From: Flavobacterium indicum GPTSA100-9 = DSM 17447
GTDB lineage: Bacteria > Bacteroidota > Bacteroidia > Flavobacteriales > Flavobacteriaceae
NCBI RefSeq assembly: GCF_000455605.1
Contig: NC_017025.1
Span: 2,852,001 to 2,916,000, forward strand
DNA length: 64,000 nt
Direction of reading: 5' to 3'
Shown here: in pieces, positions 43,194 through 53,617 of the stretch
Position numbering within the stretch: the first letter of the stretch is position 1
How the letters are laid out: every line of letters starts with the position of its first letter
Made by a program: the position numbers and the translations under genes
Notes under the pieces: generated by a model
Databases searched by the model: none
What the model saw: the letters and a program-made list of their open reading frames with translations, nothing else
Told to the model about the DNA's origin: nothing

Positions 43194-45284
43194 ATGAAAA
43201 AAAGCTTCTTATTACTTTTCACGCTCCTTTCCTATCCAACAATAGGACAAAACAAAAACACCCCTTCTACTGATAAACAAATTGAAGAAATTAAAGTGGT
43301 TAAAACAAAAAAAGCAATAGAACACAAAGCTGATCGTACTATTTTCGATTTCGCTTCCCAATCACATTTAAATTCAGGAACAGTAATGGAGGGATTAAAA
43401 AAATTACCTGGGTTAATTGCTTCTGATGTAGCCGGAATGATGTACCAAGGTAAATTATTAGATGTGTATCTAGACAGTAGACCTTTAAATATTTCATCAA
43501 ATGAATTAACTGCATTTTTAGAGGGCATGCCGGCTAATTCTGTGGAACGTATTGAAATTATTACACAACCTGGCGCCGAATTTCCAGCCACTTCTGGAGG
43601 TGCGATTTTAAATATTATTACAAGCAAAAATGCAAAAAAATACCTTAGTGCTACCTATACGAATAGTTCAAATTTTACAAATTACAATGATTTTCGTTTA
43701 CGCACTAATAATAGTATTTTACTAAATGCTAGAAACAAGTATTTTGCTTGGCAATTCAATGTTGGACAAAATTATCGAGAAGCAGCACAATGGAATAAAG
43801 TAGAAAATAAAAGCACAACAACCACTTTACTTTCTAATACACTTGCCGATCGTTATATAAGAGGTAATTATGCCAAAACAGCTTTAACTTTTGACTTTAA
43901 AAAGGATCGAATGATTCTGAATTATGATGTCAATTACAACAACAACACCAGTTACACTTCGGGAGAAGGATTCAATTTTAATTCGGATGATTTATCAAAC
44001 ACAAAATATTTCAGACAAAGTGCTGCATGGACGTATCAAAAAAGATTTAATGATAAGAATAAAAAACTGGATTTCCTTTTTAATTATACTAACAATCATT
44101 CCGATTTTAATTTTAGATCTAGATTAAACAACCTAGCTCTTTTAGACAATACTTCAAATCAAGATTATTATAACTTTAAAATCGATTTTTCACAACCTAT
44201 TAAAATTCTAGATGAAGGCAAAGTAAGCGTGGGAACCTTATATGATGAATTACATTTTAATACAAAAAGTCAAAATATAACGAATTTAAACTATAGTAGA
44301 AGAACTGCAGCTACCTATTTAGAATTTCAAGCAAAGTGGAACAAATTCGATTTTATTGTTGGAGGAAGAACGGAAGATTATTTAATAAAAGGAAACACCA
44401 ATACAACACCTTTAATTCCGTTTAATCAGTTCAAGTTTTTTCCTAATGCAAGTTTGCAATATAATTTCATGCCTCAAATTTTCTTGAACATGAACTATAA
44501 TAAAAAAATAGCCTTGCCAAGTACCTCCGCATTAAATCCAAATAATACTACGTATCAAAATCAAAATGTAAGCTATGCAGGAAATCCAAATTTACAACCT
44601 ACAATTTATGATAATTACGAAGTAAAAATAAGTGCCTTTGATTATGCTTATGTTGGTTATAATGTAAGTATTGCAAACAATCAGGTGGTGAATCGAATTT
44701 CTGAAAATAACAACAGTATGTTTAATACGTCAATTAATGTATCACAAATTAAAATCCATAATTTTAACATTGGTTTACCTTTACCTTATATGCTTTTTAC
44801 TAAAGGATTAGCAGAAACCATGAAATTTGATTTCAATCCAGATAAAATAAATTTTTTGTATATGTATGCGGGTTATCAAGTACAAGAATTACCCGACTTT
44901 GAAACCAATGGTTTTTGGATTTTTAATTTCATGTCGCAAATTATTCTACCCAAAGACATCAAATTTGTTACAAATTATAGTTATTTAACTTCTGGTGGAA
45001 ACAACTACTATTTTTATATTGAAAAGCCATTAAACCACAGTTTAGATTTTAGTTTTTCAAAAAAATTCTTAAACGAACAACTAACCATTTCCCTATTTGC
45101 CGATGATGTATTGAACACAAACGAAAGTAATTTTAGTTCTATTGGCACTCCCGTTTATTTAGAAAATAAATCTGACACAAGACGCTTTGGATTTACACTA
45201 AACTACAAATTACCAACCAAAAACAAATTGGCTAAAGAAGATCCAAATTTATTAAACAAAGAGAAAAAAGAAGATAATAATTAA
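43194..45284 (+). CDS. TonB-dependent receptor with outer-membrane beta-barrel
   Basis: 696 residues with signal peptide (MKKSFLLLFTLLSYPTIGQN). The plug domain is visible at about residues 40-145 (LKKLPGLIASDVAGMMYQG, VERIEIITQPGAEFPATSGGAILNI). It is followed by an outer-membrane protein beta-barrel (family OMP_b-brl_3) ending in RRFGFTLNYKLP. The carboxypeptidase-like N-terminal domain common in this subfamily is missing. A SusD partner is not present nearby, so the substrate is unknown; siderophore or peptide uptake are equally possible. It ends at a bidirectional terminator shared with the convergent surface protein. Confidence 0.88.
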   Translation: MKKSFLLLFTLLSYPTIGQNKNTPSTDKQIEEIKVVKTKKAIEHKADRTIFDFASQSHLNSGTVMEGLKKLPGLIASDVAGMMYQGKLLDVYLDSRPLNISSNELTAFLEGMPANSVERIEIITQPGAEFPATSGGAILNIITSKNAKKYLSATYTNSSNFTNYNDFRLRTNNSILLNARNKYFAWQFNVGQNYREAAQWNKVENKSTTTTLLSNTLADRYIRGNYAKTALTFDFKKDRMILNYDVNYNNNTSYTSGEGFNFNSDDLSNTKYFRQSAAWTYQKRFNDKNKKLDFLFNYTNNHSDFNFRSRLNNLALLDNTSNQDYYNFKIDFSQPIKILDEGKVSVGTLYDELHFNTKSQNITNLNYSRRTAATYLEFQAKWNKFDFIVGGRTEDYLIKGNTNTTPLIPFNQFKFFPNASLQYNFMPQIFLNMNYNKKIALPSTSALNPNNTTYQNQNVSYAGNPNLQPTIYDNYEVKISAFDYAYVGYNVSIANNQVVNRISENNNSMFNTSINVSQIKIHNFNIGLPLPYMLFTKGLAETMKFDFNPDKINFLYMYAGYQVQELPDFETNGFWIFNFMSQIILPKDIKFVTNYSYLTSGGNNYYFYIEKPLNHSLDFSFSKKFLNEQLTISLFADDVLNTNESNFSSIGTPVYLENKSDTRRFGFTLNYKLPTKNKLAKEDPNLLNKEKKEDNN

Positions 45285-45293
45285 TTTTATAAG

Positions 45294-45319
45294 AAAAGGA
45301 AGCCATTTGGCTTCCTTTT
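45294..45319. terminator. Bidirectional intrinsic terminator
   Basis: Stem AAAAGGAAGCC / GGCTTCCTTTT (11 bp), loop ATTT, T run, and an A run on the other side. It lies between convergent genes. Confidence 0.93.
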
Positions 45320-45324
45320 ATATA

Positions 45325-48300
45325 TTACCTCTTTAATGAAAAATGCGATTTAAAAATAGCTTTTTCATTTTTAGGTGTGGTATATTCTATGGTAAACCAA
45401 TAATCCGTTGAAGGTAATTCTTTACCATTGTAGTTGCCGTCCCATCCTTCTCCTGCTGGAGAAATCTGTTTAATAAATTTTCCATAGCGATCAAAAATTG
45501 AAATGAGTGCATCTTCTTGATGGCTAAAATCCCAAATATTCCAACGGTCGTTTACACCGTCTCCATTTGGTGTGAAATAATTTGGATAATTAATAATATG
45601 TATTGGACCAACTAACGAAGGTGAACAACCTGCCAAAGAATCATATATATGAACAAAATAAATTCCTGATTCTAGATTGGTAAATTGATTACTCGTTTGA
45701 ACAGCTCCAAAATTCCCATCTGGATATTCTAATTGATATGAATATTGACCAAATCCTCCTGTTATATTTACAGTAATAAAGGTACTTAAATCAAATGCAT
45801 TACTCACTTCATAGGTAGCAATTGCTGGTCCAGATTGGGTAACGGTAAAGGTTGTATTACTATAATTACAATTAGGACCAGAATCTGGTATTAATTTAAT
45901 AAATTCTACATCATACGTACCTGCTTGTGTTGCAGTATAATTAGGACCAGTACCCATTAATGTGCCGTTTAAATACCAATTGACAGTATAAATTGCAGGA
46001 TTTAATCCGGTCGAAATAGTATACGATTGTAACACTTGATTGGTAGTTGGGTCTACACAAATAAAGCCATCATTTATTGGAAAATTTAACAACGGATAAA
46101 CGGTAAATGTAAATGCTTGTTCGTCATTACAATTGGCATTATTAGTTGCTGTTGCATATACATAATAAGTGTACGTTTCTGGACTTCCTGTTGTATTTGC
46201 AATAGTTAAATTTGTAATAGGCCCCACACCATTGGGTTGAGAAAAATACCCAATAGTATACGGAACGGTTGGTAAGGTTGGTAACACATAACTGCCACAT
46301 TCTTCATTATCAAACACCAATCCTAACGTTGCTAAATTTGGCGTTTCAGAAATAATTACATCAAAACTATCCGATGCATTACATGTAATTCGATCTCCGT
46401 TTTGAGCCACGACCCAAATCGTTGTGGTTGTATTTGGCGTGTTAAATATAGTTCCATTAGGTACAGGCATTGTTCCTGCTTGGTCATAGAAATAGCCTAT
46501 GGTATAATTTTCTGGTGTTGGTGCAACATGTGTAAGTGCCGGTAATTGGAAATTTTCATATTCACAATGTGATTCGTTTTGGTAATTCGGTAAATTGATT
46601 CCACTATACGTAACGGTAAATGGTTTGTCTATAAAACAACCTGTAGTTGTATCTATATTGTATAAATAAAATGTTTGAGTAGAAGAAAATGTTTGTGATG
46701 CATTTACAATACTTCCTCCTCCTGATGGTCCGCCTGGAGCTGTATAAATAGTTCCGTTTACAGGCGTTGCAATTGAATACGGATTACATTCAAATCGATC
46801 AATAACGCCATCGGCTGGAGGATAAGGGTTTAAATTAATGGTAAAAGCTTGTTCTTGCGTGCAATTATTTCCATCTGGACCATAATACATATAATACGTT
46901 CCTGGACTTAAATTTAATGTGGTTAAATCAATAATTTGTCCCGGAAAAAGTTGCACTTGTCCTGGAACACCGGGCCCACCAGATAATGTATAATATTTTC
47001 CACCATTTGTCAAAGCAGGTAAAACATATTGTCCACAATATACTCCACTTGGATTAGGATCCATAGTAGGTAATGGGTAAATTGTAATATTGTAATTTAA
47101 ATTATTTGTACAATTAGGCAAAGTAGTGGTATTCGCATAATAATAAACGATTTGTGAAGTGGTTATTGGAATGGTTGGATCAACTGGCGTGCCCCCACCG
47201 AACGGAGCCGTAAAATAACCTCCAAAAGCAATGGAAGGTAATACATATCCTCCACATTGATTAATTGCAGTAAATTGAGAAGTATCTACTAAATTTACAA
47301 CAAAAGGATCATTCAACAAACAAGCTCCTGGAGTTCCTTGGCTTGTGGTATGAGAGGCTGCATTCACCACATAATAGATGCCTGGAAAATTGGGCCCATT
47401 TACACTAATAACATCACCCGCATTTAAAGTAGTTCCCGATCCATCAGAAGCTGTATTATAGGTTCCATTGGTTAAAGGTTGTAACACATAAGAATCACAA
47501 GTTGTGACATCATCAACTAAATCAATTAATGGTTGTGGGTGTATATAAATTGTAAATAATTGATCCCTACAAAACACTCCGTTTACTTCTGCATAATAAT
47601 AGATATCTTGTGTAATGGTTGAAGCACCTGTATTACTGTAAACAGTCCCTGTAGGAATTAATGTTCCAGTCCCCGAAGGTCCACCGGGTGCGGTAAAAAA
47701 AGCACCAATATTTTCAGGTGGAGTTGGCACTGTAAACTGACCACAATTGTCTAGTGACGGTACATATTCATCAATCATAGTTACATTAAACTGCGATTCA
47801 TTCGTACATCCATTAGCATCTGGACCTATGAAAATATAATAGGTTCCATCATCTGTAATTATATCTCCAGCATTGTATTGCGTTCCTGTTCCGTTGGGTC
47901 CAGAATATACTGTACCGTTAGTTAGTACCGGAACTACAAAATCAGTACATTCGGTTTGGTTCGGTAATACATCAACAGTAGGTAACGGATTTACAGTGAT
48001 TGTTACTGTAGTTGTATCAAAACATGCTGGATTGGCATTGTCTTGTATTCGAATATAAACAGTAATTGTAGTTGTACCGTTAGGGATATTAACTACAGTA
48101 ATGGGATTATTTCCTGAAGCTGCATCAGCTGCAGTTGCATAATAAGTAATTGTATAATTTAGTGGCGATTGTCCATTTAATACTTGTGTATCTAAAACTC
48201 CTAATCCATAATTTGTCCCCGAACCTCCTGAAGATTCGCATAAAGAAACATTAGCGGGTTGAGTAGCCGTTACAGCATTATTAATAATTAAATCAAATGT

Positions 48301-49560
48301 ATATACTGCATCACAAAAATTTCCAGTAAGTGTATTAAATAGTTTCACATATATGGTTTGCCCCGATACAGTTGAAAAATTTGCTGGAGAAGCAATTGGG
48401 TTATTCGCCGATGCATCTGCAGCACTTAAATAGTAGAACACATTATAAATTGCAGTATCAATCCCAAGTTGTGTTTCATTATTTGTCGTTAAATCAAAAA
48501 TATAGGAAGCCGCACCCGTATTACACGTTTGTAAATTAATAGGGTTGGTAACGTTTAAATTGGTAAATTCAACAGTATCTGTAATAAAACACGATCCTTT
48601 CACTGCTTCTACAGTATATGTTCCTGGTGCCGTTACAGTATATGTTGGATTTGTCTCACCAGGCAGAACAGTACTGTTTTGATACCATGTATAAGTGTAG
48701 GTGTTATCAAGGTTTGTGTTTAAAACAGCTTCATCACCCAAACAAATATTTTGATCAGGACCCAAATCTAAATTTGTTGTAAAACTCCCTGCCGCTAAGA
48801 AAACCGCAGAATCATAACCTGAATCATTATAATCCCCTATTACAAGTCTTATTTTATAAGGTGTATTAGGAACTACAACTGAGGAAGCATTCATCACAAT
48901 TGTATGTCCTCGCATGTTTAATGTAGATGTTGCAGGATTATTGACATTATATACACCAAAAAAACCTGGATTGGCCGATTGACAACTTCCATTGTAAGCT
49001 GAATTTCGAATATCTTTAACTGTAACAGGAGTAGAAGTTCCTGGTATAACTGCTAAATTAGTTGTAGTTCCTGTACTTAAATTAGTAAGTACAAAAGCAA
49101 AAACATCACTAAATCCACATTGGTATTGACCGTATTCATTTGATGCGAATAAAAAATCAAAACTAAAATTACTGGATAACGGAATGAAATCAAATTCTAA
49201 AAATGCTACATCCGTTATGGGAGCTGTTTGACCACTTGCATTACTTAATGTTTGCAGATAAGGGTCGCCATTGGTATTAATCTGCGTACTTAAATTGGTA
49301 TTCGAATATAAACCTTGGGTATTTATTACGGCTCCATTTCTAATAACAATCCCTTCATTAATTGGAAAAGTAGAGCCATTTCGGTTAAAATAGGCGACGG
49401 ATTGAGGCGATGAAATGGAAATATTTGACACCTCAACACACGAATTCCCGAGCAACAAATTAACCAATTGTGCAGGAGAATTTGTAGTGTTATCAACCGT
49501 AATTGTTTGAGAATAGGCTGGTAAAAAAAACAACGTACTTAAAAATAATAATAATCTCAT
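45325..49560 (-). CDS. Large secreted surface protein with type IX (type B) sorting domain
   Basis: 1411 residues from ATG 49560 (MRLLLFLSTLFFLPAYSQTI, signal peptide). Residues ~20-260 form a 'choice-of-anchor L' domain (FASNEYGQYQCGFSDVFAFVL). The body holds about ten degenerate repeats of 80-90 residues, each with a Cys-containing 'C..YVLP.LTNG.Y.T..GG.G' core (for example CGQYVLPALTNGGKY). The last ~85 residues are the gliding-motility C-terminal domain (FTPNGDGVNDRWNI, ...GWDGNYNGKELPSTDYWFTIEY, ...FSLKR), a type B sorting signal for the type IX secretion system. It is probably an adhesin or structural surface protein; the function is inferred. Confidence 0.88.
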   Translation of the reverse strand: MRLLLFLSTLFFLPAYSQTITVDNTTNSPAQLVNLLLGNSCVEVSNISISSPQSVAYFNRNGSTFPINEGIVIRNGAVINTQGLYSNTNLSTQINTNGDPYLQTLSNASGQTAPITDVAFLEFDFIPLSSNFSFDFLFASNEYGQYQCGFSDVFAFVLTNLSTGTTTNLAVIPGTSTPVTVKDIRNSAYNGSCQSANPGFFGVYNVNNPATSTLNMRGHTIVMNASSVVVPNTPYKIRLVIGDYNDSGYDSAVFLAAGSFTTNLDLGPDQNICLGDEAVLNTNLDNTYTYTWYQNSTVLPGETNPTYTVTAPGTYTVEAVKGSCFITDTVEFTNLNVTNPINLQTCNTGAASYIFDLTTNNETQLGIDTAIYNVFYYLSAADASANNPIASPANFSTVSGQTIYVKLFNTLTGNFCDAVYTFDLIINNAVTATQPANVSLCESSGGSGTNYGLGVLDTQVLNGQSPLNYTITYYATAADAASGNNPITVVNIPNGTTTITVYIRIQDNANPACFDTTTVTITVNPLPTVDVLPNQTECTDFVVPVLTNGTVYSGPNGTGTQYNAGDIITDDGTYYIFIGPDANGCTNESQFNVTMIDEYVPSLDNCGQFTVPTPPENIGAFFTAPGGPSGTGTLIPTGTVYSNTGASTITQDIYYYAEVNGVFCRDQLFTIYIHPQPLIDLVDDVTTCDSYVLQPLTNGTYNTASDGSGTTLNAGDVISVNGPNFPGIYYVVNAASHTTSQGTPGACLLNDPFVVNLVDTSQFTAINQCGGYVLPSIAFGGYFTAPFGGGTPVDPTIPITTSQIVYYYANTTTLPNCTNNLNYNITIYPLPTMDPNPSGVYCGQYVLPALTNGGKYYTLSGGPGVPGQVQLFPGQIIDLTTLNLSPGTYYMYYGPDGNNCTQEQAFTINLNPYPPADGVIDRFECNPYSIATPVNGTIYTAPGGPSGGGSIVNASQTFSSTQTFYLYNIDTTTGCFIDKPFTVTYSGINLPNYQNESHCEYENFQLPALTHVAPTPENYTIGYFYDQAGTMPVPNGTIFNTPNTTTTIWVVAQNGDRITCNASDSFDVIISETPNLATLGLVFDNEECGSYVLPTLPTVPYTIGYFSQPNGVGPITNLTIANTTGSPETYTYYVYATATNNANCNDEQAFTFTVYPLLNFPINDGFICVDPTTNQVLQSYTISTGLNPAIYTVNWYLNGTLMGTGPNYTATQAGTYDVEFIKLIPDSGPNCNYSNTTFTVTQSGPAIATYEVSNAFDLSTFITVNITGGFGQYSYQLEYPDGNFGAVQTSNQFTNLESGIYFVHIYDSLAGCSPSLVGPIHIINYPNYFTPNGDGVNDRWNIWDFSHQEDALISIFDRYGKFIKQISPAGEGWDGNYNGKELPSTDYWFTIEYTTPKNEKAIFKSHFSLKR

Positions 49561-49620
49561 ATAGTTAGCTTTGGGGCGTTTTGGTTGCTTAAAAATAACA
49601 AAAAAAGCCAAGTAAAAAAG

Positions 49621-49659
49621 AAAAACACTTCAAAAAAATAAATTCTTTGAAGTGTTTTT
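49621..49659 (-). terminator. Intrinsic terminator after lepA
   Basis: Stem AAAAACACTTCAAA / TTTGAAGTGTTTTT (14 bp, AT-rich outer part), loop of about 11 bases, with flanking A/T runs. Confidence 0.88.
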
Positions 49660-49681
49660 ATAAATATTGTTAAATTCTTAA

Positions 49682-51478
49682 TTAATCGTTAAGTTTTAGA
49701 ACCGCCATGAATGCTTCTTGAGGAATTTCTACATTACCTACTTGACGCATACGTTTCTTTCCTTTCTTTTGTTTTTCTAACAATTTACGTTTACGAGAAA
49801 TATCTCCTCCATAACATTTGGCTGTTACATCTTTACGTAAGGCTTTAATCGTTTCTCTAGCGATAATTTTGGCACCAATAGAAGCTTGAATTGGAATTTC
49901 AAATTGTTGACGTGGAATTAATTCTTTTAATTTCTCACACATTTTCTTTCCAATACTATAAGCGTTATCTGCGTGAATTAATGCCGATAAAGCATCTAAT
50001 TGATTCGCATTTAACAAGATGTCCATTTTTACTAATTTTGATTCGCGCATACCAATTGGATGGTAATCAAAAGAGGCATAACCTTTTGATACGGTTTTTA
50101 ATCGATCATAGAAATCAAATACAATTTCCGCTAAAGGCATGTCAAAATTCAACTCAACACGTTCAGGTGTTAAATAAGTTTGATTTGTAATTTGTCCGCG
50201 TTTTTCAATACACAAACTCATTACGTTTCCAACGAAATCTGACTTCGTAATGATAGTTGCCTTGATATAAGGCTCCTCAACACGGTCTAATTTAGTTGCA
50301 TCAGGTAAATCACTTGGGTTGTTAACAATGATAGGTGTATCTGGTTCTTTTTTCGTATAAGCCAAATAGGATACGTTGGGAACTGTAGTGATCACTGTCA
50401 TGTTGAATTCACGTTCCAAACGCTCTTGAATAATTTCCATGTGTAACATCCCTAAGAATCCACATCGGAAACCAAATCCTAAAGCCGCCGAACTTTCAGC
50501 AGCAAAAACTAATGAAGCATCATTCAACTGCAATTTTTCCATTGAAGCTCTTAATTCTTCATAATCTTCTGTATCGACCGGATAAATTCCTGCAAATACC
50601 ATTGGTTTCACATCTTCAAATCCAGAAACCATATTTTTGGTTGGGTTAGCAGCATCTGTAATAGTATCACCTACTTTAACTTCTTTTGCTTCTTTGATAC
50701 CCGAAATTAAATACCCTACATCACCCGTTGAAACCACACTTTTTGGCACCTGATTTAATTTCAATGTCCCAACTTCATCTGCATAGTATTCTTTACCCGT
50801 AGCCATGAATTTAATTTTCTGGCCTTTTTTAATTTCACCGTTTACAACACGGAAAATTACCTCAATTCCACGGAAAGGATTATAATGTGAGTCGAAAATC
50901 AAGGCTTGTAATGGTTCCTCTTTTTCCCCTTTTGGAGCGGGAATTTTTTCAACAATTGCTTCTAAAATTTTGTCTACACCAAAACCCGTTTTACCAGAAG
51001 CATGTATAATATCTTCTAAATCACATCCTAGTAAATCAATAATATCATCACTCACTTCTTCTGGGTTGGCAGAAGGTAAATCTACTTTATTTAATACAGG
51101 AATAATTTCTAAGTCGTTTTCTAATGCTAAATATAAATTAGAAATTGTTTGTGCTTGAATACTTTGTGCCGCATCCACAATTAACAAAGCTCCTTCACAA
51201 GCGGCAATAGAACGAGAAACTTCATAAGAGAAGTCAACGTGCCCTGGAGTGTCAATCAAATTTAAAATATATTGTTCTCCTTTATAGGTATATTCCATTT
51301 GGATAGCGTGACTTTTAATGGTAATTCCACGTTCACGCTCCAAGTCCATATTGTCAAGTAATTGTGCTTTTTCTTCACGAGCTGTAACGGTTTGTGTAGC
51401 CCCCAAAAGACGGTCGGCCAATGTACTTTTCCCGTGGTCAATATGTGCAATAATGCAAAAATTTCTAATGTGTTTCAT
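49682..51478 (-). CDS. lepA: Elongation factor 4 (LepA)
   Basis: Ribosome-bound GTPase that back-translocates or aids initiation under stress. The 598-residue protein from ATG 51478 begins [20 protein letters not shown], which contains the P-loop. It also has [17 protein letters not shown] switch sequence, [18 protein letters not shown] and NKVDLP. It ends with the LepA-specific C-terminal domain ([20 protein letters not shown]). An in-frame ATG at 51496 is less likely. It has an ideal promoter and its own terminator. Confidence 0.96.
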   Translation of the reverse strand: MKHIRNFCIIAHIDHGKSTLADRLLGATQTVTAREEKAQLLDNMDLERERGITIKSHAIQMEYTYKGEQYILNLIDTPGHVDFSYEVSRSIAACEGALLIVDAAQSIQAQTISNLYLALENDLEIIPVLNKVDLPSANPEEVSDDIIDLLGCDLEDIIHASGKTGFGVDKILEAIVEKIPAPKGEKEEPLQALIFDSHYNPFRGIEVIFRVVNGEIKKGQKIKFMATGKEYYADEVGTLKLNQVPKSVVSTGDVGYLISGIKEAKEVKVGDTITDAANPTKNMVSGFEDVKPMVFAGIYPVDTEDYEELRASMEKLQLNDASLVFAAESSAALGFGFRCGFLGMLHMEIIQERLEREFNMTVITTVPNVSYLAYTKKEPDTPIIVNNPSDLPDATKLDRVEEPYIKATIITKSDFVGNVMSLCIEKRGQITNQTYLTPERVELNFDMPLAEIVFDFYDRLKTVSKGYASFDYHPIGMRESKLVKMDILLNANQLDALSALIHADNAYSIGKKMCEKLKELIPRQQFEIPIQASIGAKIIARETIKALRKDVTAKCYGGDISRKRKLLEKQKKGKKRMRQVGNVEIPQEAFMAVLKLND

Positions 51479-51576
51479 AGTCAATTTCAACTTCAAAATT
51501 CAAACCCAATTTTCGAAATTTATTTTTTCTTCCTTAAAAATTTCAAATATATTGAGTTACGTTCTTATCTAATCTG

Positions 51577-51606
51577 CAAATATAGTTGAAATTAGTGAGT
51601 TTACAA
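51577..51606 (-). promoter_or_regulatory. Promoter of lepA
   Basis: On the minus strand: TTG (51604-51606), 19-base spacer, TATATTTG (51577-51584). The leader to the ATG at 51478 is about 95 bases. A second TATATTTG (51544-51551) could be another start site. Confidence 0.72.
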
Positions 51607-51664
51607 TTAGTAATTTTTTTATACAATAAATTAAAAAAAACTTAGTTATTAATAAAAAAGAGAA

Positions 51665-52357
51665 ATGAGAAAACTAATATTTTTTTTGCTACTAACTATT
51701 CCATTTGCATATGCTCAAAATTCTATTTTAGTAAATGGTTTAGGTAAAACCTCTACTTTTCCAAATGCAGCAAATATTACTATTGAACTTAACCATGTTA
51801 AACCTACGCTAAGAGAAGCTGTTAATGATAATCAAAACACTTTAAAAGTAGTTAAAACAATTTTAAAAAAATACGTGTTGGATTCAACAAAAATAAAAAC
51901 AAGTTTAATTGCAACAAATAAATCCTATAAATGGGATTCCAAATTAAACAAAGAAGTTTTTCAAGGATTTGAATCAACTCAAAAAATAATATTTACACTT
52001 TTGGATTTAAATAAAATGCAAGATTTAACAGAAGAATTGTTGAAAACAAAATTTAATAAAATACAAACTATATCTTATTTTAATACAAATTCCGAAGAAC
52101 TTATTAAAGAAGCTCAAGATTTAGCAGTTAAAGATGCAATTGACATTACTAATCGATTAGCAAAAAGTGCTGGAATTAAAACTGGTTCCATCAAGAAAAT
52201 TTCGACAAATAGTAGTGCAAATGAAGAAAAATTCTCTGTTGATAGAAATGAATTTGAAACATATGGAAAGGCTATGGGAGGAAAAGGAGTTTCTTCAAGT
52301 GGCCAATTAATTGAATATACTGTTCGAGTTAATGTTGAAACAGAAATAATCAATTAA
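51665..52357 (+). CDS. SIMPL domain-containing periplasmic protein
   Basis: 230 residues with a signal peptide (MRKLIFFLLLTIPFAYAQN). The mature part fits the SIMPL/DUF541 fold (ILVNGLGKTSTFPNAANITIELNH, AKDAIDITNRLAKSAG, IEYTVRVNVETEI). The E. coli homologue (YggE) is linked to oxidative stress; other members are of unknown role. The gene ends four bases inside the dinB stop region on the opposite strand. Confidence 0.85.
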   Translation: MRKLIFFLLLTIPFAYAQNSILVNGLGKTSTFPNAANITIELNHVKPTLREAVNDNQNTLKVVKTILKKYVLDSTKIKTSLIATNKSYKWDSKLNKEVFQGFESTQKIIFTLLDLNKMQDLTEELLKTKFNKIQTISYFNTNSEELIKEAQDLAVKDAIDITNRLAKSAGIKTGSIKKISTNSSANEEKFSVDRNEFETYGKAMGGKGVSSSGQLIEYTVRVNVETEIIN

Positions 52358-53433
52358 AACTCAAACCTTAACTGCACCACTACATTTTTCTTTTGATTGG
52401 TGTTTAAATTATTTAAAGAAATGCCTAATAACCGAACCGAATCTTTTAAACGTTCTTGGTAGAGCAGCTCTTTGGCTGTTTCCATAATCAAACTTTTATC
52501 GGCAATGAAATAAGGCAAGGTTTTACTCCGAGTTTGTTGGGTAAAATCGGAATATTTGATTTTTAACGTAATGGTTTTTCCTGAAATTTTATATTTCTTA
52601 ATTCGTCGTTCAATCTCGGAAGCGATATTTTCCAACCGCTCTTCCATGTAGATTTCTGACGACAAATTTTCATTAAAAGTACGTTCAGCTCCAATAGATT
52701 TCATTTGTCTATTTGGCTTTACCTGACTGTAACTAATACCTCTGGACAAGTTGTAAAACGCCTGACCGCTGTTTCCAAAATGTTGTTCCAAATACTCAAG
52801 GGTTTTATTTTTTAAATCGAGACCCGTATAAATGCCCAATTGGTACATTTTTTCAGCCGTTACTTTTCCTATACCATAAAACTTCTTCACATCTAGTACT
52901 TCAATAAAGGCTTCAACCTCATCGGGATTTACGGTTTTTTGTCCGTTAGGCTTATTATAATCACTGGCAATTTTAGCCACAAATTTATTGACTGAAATTC
53001 CAGCAGAAGCGGTTAAACCCGTTTTTTCGAATATTTTTTGTCTAATTTCTTTCGCAATTAAGGTAGCACTAGGATTTCCTTTTTTATTTTCGGTTACATC
53101 CAAATAAGCTTCATCTAAAGACAAGGGTTCAACTAAATCCGTATATTCTAAAAAAATAGCTCGAATTTGCTTGGAAATTTCTTTATACCGGTCAAATCTT
53201 GGTCGGACAAATGTTAATTCAGGACACAATCTAGCAGCTTGCACCCCACTCATGGCACTTCGTACCCCATACTTTCTGGCTTCATAACTGGCCGCACTTA
53301 CCACACCACGCACTTCACTTCCGCCTACTGCAATTGGTTTTCCTTTTAGTTCAGGATTATCCAATTGTTCTACAGAGGCATAAAATGCATCCATATCAAT
53401 ATGAATTATTTTGCGAAGTGGTGCTGATTCCAT
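52354..53433 (-). CDS. dinB: DNA polymerase IV
   Basis: Error-prone Y-family polymerase for bypassing DNA damage. The 359-residue protein has catalytic motif I HIDMDAFYASVEQ and motif SLDEAYLDVTENKKG. It also has the helix-hairpin-helix segment VKKFYGIGKVTAEKMYQLGI and the little-finger domain (IGAERTFNENLSSEI). No SOS box of the known LexA type is recognisable. The 3' end overlaps the SIMPL gene by four bases (convergent). Confidence 0.95.
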   Translation of the reverse strand: MESAPLRKIIHIDMDAFYASVEQLDNPELKGKPIAVGGSEVRGVVSAASYEARKYGVRSAMSGVQAARLCPELTFVRPRFDRYKEISKQIRAIFLEYTDLVEPLSLDEAYLDVTENKKGNPSATLIAKEIRQKIFEKTGLTASAGISVNKFVAKIASDYNKPNGQKTVNPDEVEAFIEVLDVKKFYGIGKVTAEKMYQLGIYTGLDLKNKTLEYLEQHFGNSGQAFYNLSRGISYSQVKPNRQMKSIGAERTFNENLSSEIYMEERLENIASEIERRIKKYKISGKTITLKIKYSDFTQQTRSKTLPYFIADKSLIMETAKELLYQERLKDSVRLLGISLNNLNTNQKKNVVVQLRFEF

Positions 53434-53590
53434 AAGTACAAATTACTGAAAAAATTAATTTTTTAAACTCAAATTTTTGAGATTTTTACAAATTTCAACA
53501 ACATTGGCTTCGAGAACCTTAGCAACTTGAAATCTTAAACTTGAAACAAAAAGACTATTAAAACTTATATGACTTATATGTTTAAAATTG

Positions 53591-53598
53591 TATTTTTG
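53591..53598 (+). promoter_or_regulatory. Candidate -7 promoter element of the CYTH gene
   Basis: TATTTTTG, 19 bases before the ATG at 53618; the -33 region lacks a clear TTG. A direct repeat ACTTATATG ACTTATATG lies just upstream. Confidence 0.4.
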
Positions 53599-53617
53599 AT
53601 TTTTAAGATGTCAAAAA

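Noticed and set aside
43194..45284. SusC/SusD-type polysaccharide utilisation locus
   Set aside because: No SusD-like lipoprotein and no carbohydrate enzymes around the receptor.
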